The translations under genes and the position numbers were made by a program. From contig CM055113.1 of NCBI GenBank assembly GCA_029204225.1, positions 24,683,531 to 24,747,530 of the forward strand: a stretch of DNA of 64,000 nucleotides, given 5' to 3'. Below are positions 36,811 through 48,782 of the stretch, piece by piece. The notes below the pieces were generated by a model that was not told where the DNA came from, made no database searches, and was given only the letters and a program-made list of their open reading frames with translations. Position 1 is the stretch's first letter, and each line of letters begins with the position of its first letter. The stretch is from Diphasiastrum complanatum (taxonomy: Eukaryota; Streptophyta; Lycopodiopsida; Lycopodiales; Lycopodiaceae).

Positions 36811-37761
36811 ATTGATGAGAAGTCTTTTAAACTAGCATTAGAAATTCATTTATAAAATGCAGACTAGAGAACTAAGATATGGACAACGTCATGACTTCTA
36901 ATTAGCAAATTACTTTATCAACATTTGGGCGGCCTTGAACTTCAATCAAGCACAGTAGGAATGACTCTTTCAAATTTCCCGTCTGCAGAAGTAATTTTAA
37001 TTTGTGGACTATAAAAGGATCATAGGTATACAATTGAATGCTGGTTTGTATGTGATGATTTTATGGCAAGAAAGAATGAACCGTGGATCGTGAATGATCT
37101 GCAAACAAATTGGTAGTTCGTGGATGTTGGCGATTATAGAAGTTAATAGCGATCAACATCCTTTGAATGATACTGTTTTTCGGAATCAGATAAAATATTT
37201 GTAAGATTTTGAGCTTATTTTGTGTGTGAGCCATATATTATAAGATGTTGCATACAGTGTTTTCTAATCTGTAGTGGTAATGCAACAAATCTATGTAGAT
37301 GTAGATGAATTGGAATGTAATGTCATGTGCAAATTCTGTTATGTTTCCTAACACTATATTGTTAATGTTTAGGAACGAAGATATAACAATAAAATCATTT
37401 GAGGACATCATTGCATAAACCTTCATATAAATTGTGAACGTGGAAAATCAACATGAAGTAGGAAATTTGCCTCTAGCATTTCTTATAGGTCGATCTTTTC
37501 AGGGTACGTTTCTGGGCGACAAGCACGACTTATTTGGAAAAAAAAATTGTGAGTGCGGTGCACTCCAATGCCTTGAGGCCAACACTCTGGTGGACATCGT
37601 TGACAAGAATGAATGAATGGATGCCGTATGAATCTTCTGATTGAGCAGGAGTACATATTGATGGCATTATCCAACACCAAATTCCAATATGCAGAGCACG
37701 CATCGGTTAGCGTAAACGCATGGTAAGTGGCAATGTCATTCCGGCTCTTTCAATATTTAGC
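36811..37761. other. No gene recognised; flank of the chitinase fragment
   Basis: AT-rich, low-copy looking sequence, probably containing the 3' UTR of the minus-strand chitinase fragment. Short plus-strand ORFs lack domains. Confidence 0.35.
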
Positions 37762-38628
37762 TTAGGTAGAGAGAAAAGAAGCCACGGCCTGCTCCGTGCT
37801 GAAGCCACTTCCTTTGTCATTGTCCACGTTGAAGATCATGATGCCTGGGATGGTCAACTGCTGGGCGGCTCCAATGAAGTCGGATCCCTGCAGTCCTCGG
37901 CCAGCCGCCTCCACGCTAGGTAGCAGCTTGCTAGCATCGAAGCTGCCAGCCACAGTGTTGTATCTGCTTATGAAGTCGGATTGCGATGCCAAGCCATCAG
38001 CATAGAACTGATAGTTCACGTAGTCTATGGAGGAGCCGAAGTTGGCAAAGAGGTCTGCGTAGATGGAGATAGTGGCTCCAAAAGGGGCAATGGAGGCTAT
38101 GGAAATAGTTCCAGAGCCCTTGAGCTGGGAGATGAGACCGCCGATGCACGTGGTGAAGGTGGCAGAGGTGGGGAAGTTTTCGTAGTCGACGTCGACGCCG
38201 TCCAGCGAGTACTGAGAGACGAGGTTGGAGATGGAGCTGACTGCATTGCTGATCCAAGTGTCGGTGCTGGGGGGGTCGTACCAGTCGACATTTCTGGTGG
38301 TGCCGTCTGAGAGGAATTGGGAGAAGCCTGCGAGGCTGACAAGAAGCTTGACGTTGGGATTGCTCTGTTTGAAGCTCTGTGCAGACTGAGGAGTGAGACT
38401 GGAAGCCCAAAAGGCATTGAAGTTACCATTCTGAGTGTTGCCCGATGCGTCTGCATCGATGGCGAAGGATAGCGGTAAGATGTATTGTAGGGAGGCAGAG
38501 ATAGGGAGATCCGTGAACTGTAGGTCTGATGCTCGAGAGGCGCCAATGTAATCTACGATGAGGTTGCCGTGGCTGGATTGGAGGATTGCACGACCTCCTG
38601 CCCCAAGGAACTGTCTGAGCGCATAGGG
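37762..38628 (-). pseudogene. GH18 (class III/hevamine-like) chitinase, 5'-truncated by a copia LTR
   Basis: 288 continuous codons with no in-frame ATG at the 5' end; an in-frame TAG lies at 38631-38629, where copia LTR sequence begins. Plant GH18 enzymes cleave beta-1,4-linked N-acetylglucosamine in chitin. The catalytic motif DGVDVDYE (DxxDxDxE) lies in the middle (about 38203-38180). Before it are LIVDYIGAS (strand 1) and KLLVSLAGFS (the SxGG-type strand 3). After it come DYVNYQFYADGLAS (the strand-6 YxQFY motif), LLPSVEAAGRG and a C-terminal PGIMIFNVDND strand. So the barrel is essentially complete and only the signal peptide and first residues are missing. Codon use is GC-rich, unlike the surrounding repeats. 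The copia fragment 38629-40118 displaced its 5' end. It could also be an intact exon 2 if the fragment lies in an intron. Confidence 0.85.
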
Positions 38629-39002
38629 CTACCTCGAGCTACATCAAACTCCATAAATATGTGTAGCTCTCCTCATATTTTGTGATGAAGAACCAAAGCT
38701 TTGTAGCTATCTCATGCCATTTTGAATCCACACAATTTTTACTTGTTATCTCTTTATCTTTCTCTCTCTAATTCTTGTTGAGGTTAATGCTAATACACTG
38801 ATATCTTGTACTTTTGCTCATTATTGATTTATTGCTATCATATTCTGATGCTTAGCGTGCTAGATTGTGATTAAGCCATATCTTTTGAACTAGATCTTGT
38901 TAATCAATCTAGAATCAGGTTACTGTGCTAATCACAAAGCTTAATTAGATCCATCATACTTGTGGACATTCCCCACACGTGTGAAATCTGAAAATTTTGT
39001 CA
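38629..39002 (+). repeat. Copia 5' LTR (element H), truncated
   Basis: Homologous to 26286-26664 and ends GAAAATTTTGTCA; PBS TGGTATCAGAGCC at 39003-39015. The G-box palindrome occurs at about 38974. Its left edge is the junction with the chitinase. Confidence 0.75.
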
Positions 39003-39015
39003 TGGTATCAGAGCC

Positions 39016-40118
39016 AAATTGAGCTTTGCATGCAAACATCTCTTATTGTACAAGAAATTAAGAGCTTATTCAAGCAAAAAAATAGTTTTTCGCTTTTTCT
39101 CACCTTTCTTTGAAGTGTATTTGGATCAAATCGGATTGGAACTAAATTTTCAGACCTGAATAGTGGTAGTACGGAATTCTGGAATTCCGCACGTGTGAAA
39201 ATAAGAGATTTTCAGTCCCTTCTAATTCCTTGCTTGTGGATCCAAAGATAGTGGTATTATAGCTTGATGGGAAGCTTATGATCTGTACTTCTCATAAAAA
39301 TTAAAACCAAATCAATCTGATGTGTCTATCGAGAGGTATAAGCTCTTAAAGAGGATAGGGATAGGTCCAAAATTTGAGTGACAACATTTTGATTTGATTC
39401 AATCTAGCTTTGTTCTGAATCCATTGTTTTGAGCATCCTACACAAGAAACTGAAGATCAAAACTAAGTTTGAAGTAATTGAACACCCTTTGAGCCTTCTG
39501 AGTGTCAATAGTGTTTTCTTTTGATACATTTTACACGTGCCAAAAGTAGGATTCAAACTAGCCAAAGTGTCTCAATCCACTTTGTGTGTTTGATCTAGAT
39601 AACTTGTCTTGTGGAATATTTGAGATCCATCTCAAATATAGTTGCAAGTGTTTCACATAGGAAGGTAGTACATCCTTGAAAATACCTATAGTGAAAGAGA
39701 GCAGCAACTTTAAGTCTGATTTGAACAAGCTCAAACATATTGCAGTCCAATAACTAAGAAGTCTTCATCAAAATATCACCTCTGAGAGGATATTTTCTAG
39801 AAGCAAATGAAAGACTAAACACTTCTAATTACTCAATTTGAAAGTTTAGAATGGAGTCTATTTTGATACTCCAGGATGTTATGGACATTGTGCTTGGTGT
39901 TGAGGAGGAACCTTAAGCATAGGCTGAAATTCCCAAGTATAAGAAGAGAGCTAGAATGGCTCTACATTTCATTAAGATGAATGTATCTAATGAAATTTTG
40001 AGAGAGATAGGATCTTGCACTACAGCCAAAGAAGCTTGGGATGCAGTTAAGCCCATCTATGAAGCAAAGAATACTTCTAGAATACTCACTCTTAGGAATC
40101 AGATTTTCCAAAGTTTCT
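39016..40118 (+). pseudogene. Copia H leader and broken gag start
   Basis: The leader (39016-39770) and the first 110 or so gag codons parallel element G. The start codon is lost (ATG of G is replaced by ATATC context) and a TAA stands where G has CAA (near 39913). Then ALHFIKMNVSNEILREIGS and TAKEAWDAVKPIYEAKN follow. At about 40118 it switches into the reverse-strand gag of element I. Confidence 0.75.
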
Positions 40119-40947
40119 TCTTCTTGAAGCAATTGGTGGCATAATGACCTTTCTTGCCACAATAAAAGCACTTGATCTTCTTCTTCTTGAGCTTGGATGA
40201 TGAAGCATTAGAGGAATCATCTTCCTCCTCATCTTTGTCTTTGGATTTGACTTTGTCCTTGCTTGAGGATTGTTGATGTTGGTTCTTGCTCCTCCCTTTG
40301 TGCTTATCCTTGGCAAAGAGAGCTTTGCCATCATTATGAGTGAGAGAAAGCTTGTCCATCCTCAAGAGCTTGTACTCTTGTCTTGATTCTTCCGAAATTA
40401 GCACACCTTGGAGAGCCTCCAAACTTGGTAGCTCCTCCTTAGTGGCATAGGATTGGACAAGGTTATCAAATTCACTTCTCAAGCCATTGAGAATCACTTG
40501 AACTAGCTCATTTTGATTGATGGAATCACCAATACAAGCAAGTTCTCTATGAATATCTTTTACTCTCAAAACATAACTAGATGCACTCTCATCACTCTTT
40601 TGGCTACTTTGAAAGATTTGATTCCTAAGAGTGAGAAGCCTAGAGGTATTCTTAGGCTCATAGATAGTCTTGAGACAATCCCAAGCTTCTTTGGCTGTTG
40701 TACAAGTACCTATCTCCCTCAATATCTCATTAGAGACATTCATCTTAATGTAGTGGAGAGCCATCCTAGCTCTCTTTTTGTATTTTTGAACCTCTTGAAG
40801 AACTTGTGGTTCTTCTTCAAGGCCAAAAACTATATCCATCACGTCTTGAAGGATCAAGATGGACTCCATCCTCATTTTCCAAATTGAATAATTTGAAGTG
40901 GTCAATCGTTCACTTGGTTCCAACAAGGATGAACCCATTGAAGACAT
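40099..40947 (-). pseudogene. Copia gag with zinc knuckle (element I), truncated
   Basis: From ATG 40947 (MSSMGSSLLEPSERL) the frame covers a full copia gag: SNYSIWKMRMESIL, ALHYIKMNVSNEILREIG, LRVKDIHRELACIG, LVQVILNGL, ISEESRQEYK, a Lys/Asp/Ser-rich linker and the CCHC knuckle CFYCGKKGHYATNC. It stops just after CFKKKK where it joins element H tail to tail. It differs clearly from G and H, so it belongs to a related but separate copia lineage. No protease follows. Confidence 0.85.
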
Positions 40948-41690
40948 TTGAAGTGAAGAAAACTCAAATGATGAACAATAAATGTTGCTACACACTCTCA
41001 AGAGGATCCAATAATAGAGTACTATCTCCTCCTATGAAAGATCTTGCAACTACTTGTGAATTGATTCTCACTAGCTACACAAAAATCTCTAAAACAAGAT
41101 CTATTTCACATCAAATGATGGAGTATAGGCAAAGTTAGGATCAAACACTCTTAGCACGTGTGAAGTACTCTAAGAAGCCAAATTTGACTCAAATACAATG
41201 ATATTGCATGAAACAAAATGGCTAAGATCTCAAAACAGTGCCTAGATCACATATAGATGAGATTGGCAAGCATACAACTGTGATTTTGGATCAACCAAGC
41301 AATCTCTTGACCAAAACAAATGTGTCCACCCAGGTCTAGGTGCCCTACCTAACCCTCTTCAAAAGCTTATAGCTTCTGATTGGCTTAACCAAATGGAATG
41401 AAACTGATTGCATCAGAAACTAGACAAAAATAGCTTCAAAACAAGCTATCAAGCAAGATAAATGGATCAAGCATGAGAGAGAACTTCCAAACTGAAATTG
41501 GATGTTCCTCACACGTGTCTGAGCACCTGATTCCGTACAGTACCAGGTCAGACCCAATCAATGTGCTTTTGATCTCTTTTGATCCAAGATTGAACAAGAT
41601 AGCTAGAAAAATGGGCCTTGACAACTTCTAGCTCAAGATTGATGAAAATTTTTCACTTAGATGGATCAAAATGCATGGTAACCTTAGGCA
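40948..41690 (-). other. Copia I leader
   Basis: Untranslated leader on the minus strand between PBS and gag. Contains CACGTGT sites near 41156 and 41513. Confidence 0.6.
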
Positions 41691-42436
41691 GGCTCTGATA
41701 CCATGTTGAATTCACACGTGTGGATTTTCCACATGTACTTGTGATCTCCTAAGGTGTGTGGATGCACCAAGATCAAGACTAAATTGAGATTCAAGATCAA
41801 TCTTAGATCCTATGCCAAAAACACACTACTACATGCATTCAATGACTTCCAACTCTCACTCACACGTGTGGGAAGTATTCAAAAAATAATCTAAGTAAAA
41901 ACAAGCTGCTCTCCTCAGGTAGAGAGAGAAAAAACATCATGAGCTCTCGGGTAGAGAGAGAAAGCTAGAAATCCAATAACTCACAAAATCCATAAAATCA
42001 CCAAATCAATTAGCTTCAAAATGAGGAGTACAATAATACTAGTAGATCCACGAGCTACCACTATGCTTAACTATGATTGGACCATACTTTGTCACCTCTT
42101 GATCCTATTGGACTATTGATCCATGCACCTCTTAATTCTATTGGACTATATGCAAGCACACCTCAATTTCCTGTTGGACCTCACAAGGTTCCACCTCTAA
42201 ATCCTATTGGACCTCTTGGAATTCATCAAACAAAAGTTTTACACTTGTCTATACTCTAATTGGCACGTGTTTGTCCTCTTACTCTATTTTGGCTCAATAG
42301 TGGCATTACAAGTGGAAATGCATAATTTGCCATCTATGCCAAATTTATTCCTATCAACATCCTACACCTAGATGCTTGATGTAAAAAACATAAGACCCCT
42401 ATATCTAACATAGATAATCTTTTTCAATTCTTCACA
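41691..42436 (-). repeat. Copia I 5' LTR (41704-42436, 733 bp) and PBS
   Basis: Minus strand: begins TGTGAAGAATTGAAAAAG at 42436 and ends CACACGTGTGAATTCAACA at 41704; PBS TGGTATCAGAGCC at 41703-41691. Holds CACACGTGTG at both 41714 and 41872 and a duplicated CTCTCTACC block near 41920-41955. Confidence 0.8.
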
Positions 42437-42507
42437 ATTAGGAGATCAGAGGACCGCAAAGTGACCTCAAAGGACCACTTAACTACAAGGATTCTCTCTT
42501 TAATGGA

Positions 42508-44085
42508 TTGTTGGCCCTATGTAACAAACATAAGCTATCGATGGAAGTTGAGGGAATAGAAAGTGTTTATTCTGATGTTGCAATTATTGGATTTGCTGCA
42601 GCTTCTATGATTGAAGATGTAATAGGAACGGAAATTGTTCCATGTACAGAAACAAATCCCTCTCCTAAAGAACCTGAAAAACAAGCTTTCAAAAGAAGGA
42701 GAAAAGTAACCACTACAGGACCTAGAAAAGAAAGTTGTGAGGTTCAAACTGGAAGAGAGACTACAAAAACTATTGGGACCGCCGGGAAAAGACCTTCGGA
42801 GCCGAGAGTGGATCGATCGGGAATGCAATCCGGCTCTTATTGCAATGTATCAGACGATGAAGGCCGTACGGTCGAGGTAGAGGAAATCCCTGATTTTGAG
42901 GATGATACAAATGTCAATCTAGATAATTTTGTAATTGATGACATCGGGTACATATGGGGCAAAAATACAATGTATCATATAGAAAGCAAAAATATCCAGC
43001 GTGCCTCACTTTTCATGAACCAACGAGCTTTGAATCACTCATTTGCTGAGAAGTTGTTTGTTGATTTGAGCAAGCCCAATAGTCTACCACCCGCATGAAT
43101 CAACATCACTTTAAGGCCAATTTCATTCAAGAAAGGTGATGAGGAAGAAATTATTTTTGAAGGCCCAATTTTGTTTGAAAAGATGTATTCATGCGTGTTG
43201 ATAGAGAAGAGAATGAGCGGGTCTACACAAACACTTACCCAAAGGAGATGTATCTCAATCCAATTGGCAAAGGTTGCATTAAATCAAAATAGGATACGTC
43301 CTCGGATATTTGATGCCACTTTTAGATTTGTGCATGCCAAGATATGTATATATAAGAATGCATCTCATTACAGATGTTTGAGGTATATGTCAGACGCCAT
43401 GTGCGATCGTATCCTAAAGAAGCTTGTAAATGGAGAGTTGTATTTTGGAAGAAAAAACAGAGAAAAACACATTGATGACGGAGTTCTTCTTATGGTTCGT
43501 GAGATGACTGCACTAAGTGTTGTACAGTATTTGCTTACTACAGAAGAAGATTTGCCTTCAGATGTGGACTACAATAAAGAGAGCATAGAACAACTGTCAA
43601 AAATCATTGACCCGACTTTTTGCCGGAATTGGGTTAGAGCGCACTATGGAAAAGACAAATGTATAGCTTCAAAATTGATTGGTATTATACCTAAGCCCTT
43701 GAGTGCAGCTGTAGAAAATATTAAACAAAAACATCTTACCATCCACAATTCTGAGCATGAAACTGGGACCTCTATTAGCACCGAATGGAGCTTCTTTTGC
43801 AAAGTAAAAACTTCAAAAAATGTGTAGGCCATCTATTGTGGAGCTAAAGAATCAAGTTTCATGACACTTCCTTCTTCGTTGTGGGAGCGTCCCACATTGT
43901 ATATATTTGATAACTTGGAGTCTTTAGACTTCAATTACATTTTGTCAATGGTTTGCCATTGTTTGACAACTCTCACGCCACAACACAAAGTCTGTGTGAT
44001 TGTTCTGTTTTTGGATCACAACAGGAAAGAGGGTATCAAATCAAACATCAAAGCAATGCATGATGTACGTTGTTCTATTTTTTAG
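42508..44085 (+). pseudogene. Unknown coding frame, about 525 codons with two in-frame stops
   Basis: A single plus-strand frame with a TGA at 43096 and a TAG at 43825, no frameshift, ending at a TAG at 44083. The frame is open before 42508; the first ATG is about 42535. Part 1 has a basic stretch (FKRRRKV) and an acidic region (EVEEIPDFEDDTNVNLDNF). Part 2 is helix-rich (RYMSDAMCDRILKKL, DPTFCRNWVRAHYGKDKC). Part 3 reads RPTLYIFDNLESLDFNYILSM. I do not recognise it. Its composition suggests a transposon-encoded or captured protein. It is flanked on both sides by GGACCGCAGAG-type repeats (42440-42480 and 44750-45180). A further frame at about 44200-44426 may be its tail. Confidence 0.5.
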
Positions 44086-44749
44086 GGTTACTACTAGCTT
44101 GCAACTCCATTGAAAGAGAATAATATAATTGTTCTGCCAAAGCATAACATTGGCGAGGTATTAGCAGCATTATTGAATCCTTTTGTGCTCCAAGTTGGTC
44201 TATGTGCTTATATAGAATGTCATATTGTGTGGCAGAGCTCATGAACAACATCGGTCCCACTATTGTGATGATCGATATTCCAAAAAATATAGATATGACT
44301 CATTCCTTTCTAGCGCATCAAGACCGTTTGGAATCACCTTCAGATACAAATTCAGTTGAAGACTCAAGTTCTGGGTGTGAGGAGTCTGATGAGGGTGATA
44401 TGGATGTAAACGTAGAGACACTATAGTTTGCATTGGTTGTTATGCGTAAACAGTAAAGGCAAATTAAGTGTTTCATACTTCAAGCAGTAGGGGTTGTTAC
44501 CGCTACTTTTGACAATATAACAAAGGAATACAGTTTGAATAAAGGTTTACTATTAATGTGTCATTTTTTATGAATGTTATATATTTTTTAATTGATTTGA
44601 AAAGGTTTTCTACTATGATATGTTTATGAAAAGTTTTCTAATATTTGTGTATGCATGAGTTTTATAGTACACAATCATGTCATACCAAATTCAAACGTGG
44701 TTCACATACTACTAAATTATCGAATTTCTGTAAATGAACATTGTCATTA

Positions 44750-45180
44750 GGGACCGCAGAGGATCGCAAAGGGACCCCAGAGGGACCGTAGAGGGACCCA
44801 GAAGGACCGCAGAGGACCACATTAGGGGACCTTAGAGGACCGCAAAGGGACTGCATTAGGGACCGCAGAGGACCGTAGAACTCAGAATCTTCCACCGTGG
44901 TGGGAGGACCGTAGAGGTCTAGAGGGACCGCAGAGGGACCATAGAGGATTGTAGAACTCAGAACCTCCCATCGCGGTGGGAGGACCGAAGAGGTCCAGAG
45001 GGACCGCAAAGGCTCTACCCGCCACGACGGTGGACCATAGAGGGTCACAGAAGGACCGCAGAGGTTTTAGGATTACGCAGAGGGTCGTAGAATACCGCAG
45101 AGGATGCAGAGGACAACAGAGGAGGACCACAGAGGATGACCATAGAGGAGGACCATAGAGGGTGGACCATAGAGGGTAGT
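44750..45180. repeat. Degenerate minisatellite, unit about AGAGGGACCGC
   Basis: More than 25 imperfect copies of (A)GAGG(G)ACCGC/TA in 430 bases, with a longer-order repeat containing CACCGTGGTGGGAGGACCG near 44892 and 44970. The motif also appears upstream at 42446-42480. Pro/Leu/Trp-rich ORFs across it are repeat artefacts. Confidence 0.85.
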
Positions 45181-45443
45181 CATATAAAGAGAGCATTTTA
45201 TTATAACGTGTCTTACGAAAGACTCCCAAGAGCAAAAAAAAAAAGAGACAATCAATAGTCAAATATCACAATGGGTATAGGGTAGACTTACAAATTGGAC
45301 TCAAAAATATCCCTTGCCGCCACTGCCCCAATGAGAAGCACCCATGGTCTCTAGACTTTGGTTGACTCTCGCTGCTATCTGAAGCGTTCTAGATCATCTC
45401 GATACTCTTTCTTTGCATACTTCTAGTCCTCTTTCTCCATGTG
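45181..45443. other. No gene recognised
   Basis: Short spacer between the minisatellite and gypsy LTR F. Confidence 0.4.
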
Positions 45444-46771
45444 TGTTGTAAAGCTGACTCGGGTGCACCTAGTATGCCCTATAAGACTCTAAGAGGTGAC
45501 GCTCCCTAAGGTCCCAGATCAAGTTAGAAAGTCAAGGACTGAGCCTGCGACCTATGGGGAGCCAGTCAAGTAGTCACAAGTCATGAGCCAGCTCTAGAGC
45601 TCGAGTCATGGCCTAGTCAGGAACTAAGTTGATTCTACCACTGGGACGGCTCTCAGGACCCATGTTCGGGAGCCAGACTGATTCTGTCAGGCTTGTCAGG
45701 CTTAATCAGCAAAATAAAAACTAAGTCTAGAATAGTGTGCTTTACCAGCACTATATTCCAGGACAAAGTGCATACTAGAACTATAGGGGGAGTCCGGCAG
45801 ACAGAAACTTGGGTAGCTCAACCAGTGCCAACAAGAATCCAGTCGCTAGGTCTTAGCTCCCTCTACCAACACGAGCTAGGCACAAAGCCCAGCACGTGAT
45901 GGTGGCCCCGAGACCAATCAGTCTATGTATGAATGTAATCTCTTCCAAATTTAATAAAGTTGATCCTTGGGGATGATTACCATTTTGGTTTTGCCTCCGG
46001 GACTGGTCCAAGTGGAAGGACCCTTAGTATAACCTTTTTGCATCGTCGGCGCCTAAGGTCCCACGTCACTGACGTGTGGCTCGCCACTATGCCATTTGGT
46101 CAGTCTGGCGACCACTATGCCTTGGGTTTCATGTGTGACTTGTCTTTGCCTTTGGTTACTTTTTGGGGACAGATTCTGAGTTGGCTTTCGGGTTGGTTGG
46201 GATTCTAGTTTTCTTAAGTCTGAATGGTTAAGCTTGTTACGTTTCTAAGTTGGCTTTTACGTAAGTGTATGATGGATGAATGTTAGACTTAAGTGCGTGT
46301 TGGGGAAACCGCTCAAGTCCCAGTGCCCTTTGAGATGCCAACGCAACATGTGGTATCAAAGCCGACTAGTCGGTCAGCTATGCAAGTCTCACAGGGAGGA
46401 CCACTTTTTGGAATTTGTCAGGACAGCCGTTGTGCAAGGTGCTGCCCATAGTGTAAGCACGGGTGCATCCATGGTCAAGGTGGTCGGCAGAACGGGGGAC
46501 TTGAGGAGTCAATGTGTTGCCCTTGACGTGTAAGCATGGTCAGTTCTCGCGGTTTGGGCCTGATGTCATCTGCACGTAGGACAGATGAGACAATGTGCCT
46601 CCATTAGGTTTGTGAAAGCACGGTTTGTGCCTTGTGGGGTGCGGGTGACATATTCAAACTGTATGGGCTAACCATTGATACAGTGATGCTGCCCAACTTC
46701 GAGTGTAAAGCACGGGTGGTTAGCTACCGGTGCGGGATAGATGCTGATCGTTTAGCTATAAGGGCTTCTTA
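45444..46771 (+). mobile_element. Gypsy F: 5' LTR, PBS and leader
   Basis: The LTR is 45444-46348 (905 bp, TGTTGTAAAG to ACGCAACA, same subfamily as D). The PBS TGGTATCAAAGCC is at 46351-46363, one change from consensus. The leader runs from 46364 to about 46771, with stem-loops at 46440-46460, 46517-46540 and onward. It is cut off inside the leader, at GATCGTTTAGCTATAAGGGC, by copia J sequence. Confidence 0.8.
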
Positions 46772-46847
46772 TCCCACAACAAACAATATTGACAAAATGT
46801 ACAATATTCTACATGGCTAGATTTTCCAATGTAGGCAATTTTTCACA
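46772..46847 (-). repeat. Copia J 3' LTR start, fragment
   Basis: Minus strand: begins TGTGAAAAATTGCC at 46847 and matches the start of the LTR at 22163 for about 70 bases, then is cut. It follows RT sequence directly, so everything between mid-RT and the LTR has been lost. Confidence 0.65.
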
Positions 46848-47545
46848 AGACAAACTTTTGATTCATCACCTTCCTTCACAAAACATGGAGGCTGCTCCAT
46901 ATAAATCTCCTCCTCAAGGTAACCATTGAGAAATGCATTAGAAACATCAAACTGGAACATACTGCATTTGTGAAAACATGCAAGAGAGATGAGTATTCGA
47001 ATTGTTACCATCTTTGCCACTGGTGCAAAGGTATCTTCATAATCAAGACCTTTGATCTGTGAGTAGCCTTTGGAACAAAGTCTGATTCTTAATACCCACT
47101 TACATCCGGTATTCACTTACATCCGATCACATGCATGTTGCTTGGTGGCTCCACAAGCTCCCATGTGTTATTTGACATCAAGGCTTCAAATTCTTGGGTC
47201 ATTGCTTCAACCCATTCCTTGGATTGAAAAGCTTCTTGGACATCCTTAGGCTCTTCATATGATATAAAAAGTGCATGATAGGAAGTTTCACCTTCCACTT
47301 GTCTTCCTTCTTCATCATATGTGAGCCTCCTTGTCTCAGATCTTGCTCGTGTAGACCTTCTTGGTGTGGTAGCTTGAATCTGCTCCTCCTCAAGCCTTGG
47401 CCTCACCTCTTCTTGAACAACATTGATGATTGATCTTGCATGAGTCTCCTTGATCTGTGCATCATCCAAGATAAATTTCTGATCTTCATGGAAGATCACA
47501 TCTGTACTAACAACATTTTTGTCAGTAGAGGGCAAATAAATCTTG
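46848..47545 (-). pseudogene. Copia J integrase C-terminus and RT N-terminus
   Basis: The 47535-47113 frame starts in the post-integrase block (VVSTDVIFHEDQKFI), passes a linker (TTPRRSTRARSETRRL) and enters the RT domain (EAFQSKEWVEAMTQEFEALMSNNTWELV). A frame change near 47110 leads to WVLRIRLCSKGYSQIKGLDYEDTFAPVAKMVTIRILI and FDVSNAFLNGYLEEEIYMEQPP, the RVT_2 motif with the first catalytic Asp (FDVxxAFL). The YVDD box is missing; the frame runs straight into the LTR. Confidence 0.8.
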
Positions 47546-47569
47546 TATGTTTTTTTAGTGGATGCATAT

Positions 47570-48040
47570 CCTACAAAGATTTTGATGATGATGCATGCAA
47601 TGGAATGCTACCTATTCCTTCAATCCTACACTCTACATCATTAGCAGTATAGATTGATCTTTTTGCACCTAGATATGGCATGAGATTAGTGAAAGAGTTC
47701 CTAGAACTAGACATATGGGAACTAGCCCCACTATCTATCCACTAGACTTCTTCATTCTTAAAAGGAAAAGATGAAAAAGTAGACATCATTAATGAATCCT
47801 CTCTTTCACTCTCTACACCCTCACACTCATCCTCATTAGTAAGGTTAGCTTGCTTAGATTGGTTCTTCTTCTTGAAACAATTTGATGCATAGTGTCCATT
47901 TTTGCCACAGACTCACAATATCCATTACATCATGTAGAATCAACAATGATTCCATTTTGATCTTCCACATTGCATAATTGGAAGATGTTAATCTCTCACT
48001 GTGCTCTAAGAAATGTGAACCAGATGAAGACATCTTCTTG
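47570..48040 (-). pseudogene. Copia J gag and protease remnants
   Basis: Minus strand: a gag N-terminus starting near 48034 (SSSGSHFLEHSERLTSSNYAMWK) jumps near 47910 to a zinc-knuckle piece (CGKNGHYASNCFKKK). Then come WIDSGASSHMSSS (protease) and KRSIYTANDVECRIEGIG. The gag middle and the whole integrase core are deleted. Confidence 0.7.
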
Positions 48041-48782
48041 GTGAGAAATTCTAGTAATGATAAAAAATGGAGCTGAAAGGATGTTGCTCGCTATCTCAAT
48101 CTAGGATCTAACACAGATGTTGATCTACCTTATGAAATCTAGCAACAGATGTGAGAACAAATTCTCAATACCGATAATCAATCTATCTTGAATTTGGATC
48201 TTGCTTCAGTCACAAAAGAAGAAGCACATGCAAGCAAGAAGTCTATCTCTTCCACAAGTTTCAAAGTATTGATAAACTCTCTAGGAACTTGAACACAATA
48301 ATATGTGTGAAATGAAAAGTCTAAGACCTCTAAACACTCACTTCTATCCAATTCTACTTGATTGAAAGTGAAAATTGATGAAAATGGTGAAAAAGATAGA
48401 TGTGTGCTCACTTTGGCATATCCCACGAGTTGAGTACCCTCTCAAACTCTCTGATTGCCTAAAAATATTCTAAAAACAAATCAAATTGATTTAGAAACAA
48501 GAGCAACACATTCTACTCTCCAATACCTATCCAACAAGCTATAGAACATCAAATTTGGATCATTCCTTTAGAAGTAGCACTCATTAATGAGGGCTGATTT
48601 CACACGTTGAGCTCTCTGTCCATACAGAGCTCCGCTGGATCAGATCAGCCTTGATTTGATCCACTTATGATCCAGAGATTGCTTGTTTCTCAGCGATTTT
48701 GAATCCCTCTCCAAAATCCGAGTTCTTGCAAGCAAAAACACTGATAATCTGATGTATACACCCTCACCTCTTCAAAGCATAA
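48041..48782 (-). other. Copia J leader
   Basis: Untranslated leader between PBS and gag remnant; no conserved frame. Confidence 0.55.

Noticed and set aside
36625-36855. Gly/Ala-rich ORFs in LTRs (also 60210-60413 and 61321-61596)
   Set aside because: They arise from the GGCGCC palindrome array in U3 and shift frame between LTR copies.
38097-38546. 149-codon minus-strand ORF with Ser/Pro/Thr-rich product
   Set aside because: It is an out-of-frame shadow of the GH18 chitinase, whose own frame lacks an ATG and carries all the family motifs.
44680-45262. Pro/Leu/Trp-rich ORFs
   Set aside because: Translations of the GGACCGC minisatellite; every frame shows the same short repeat.
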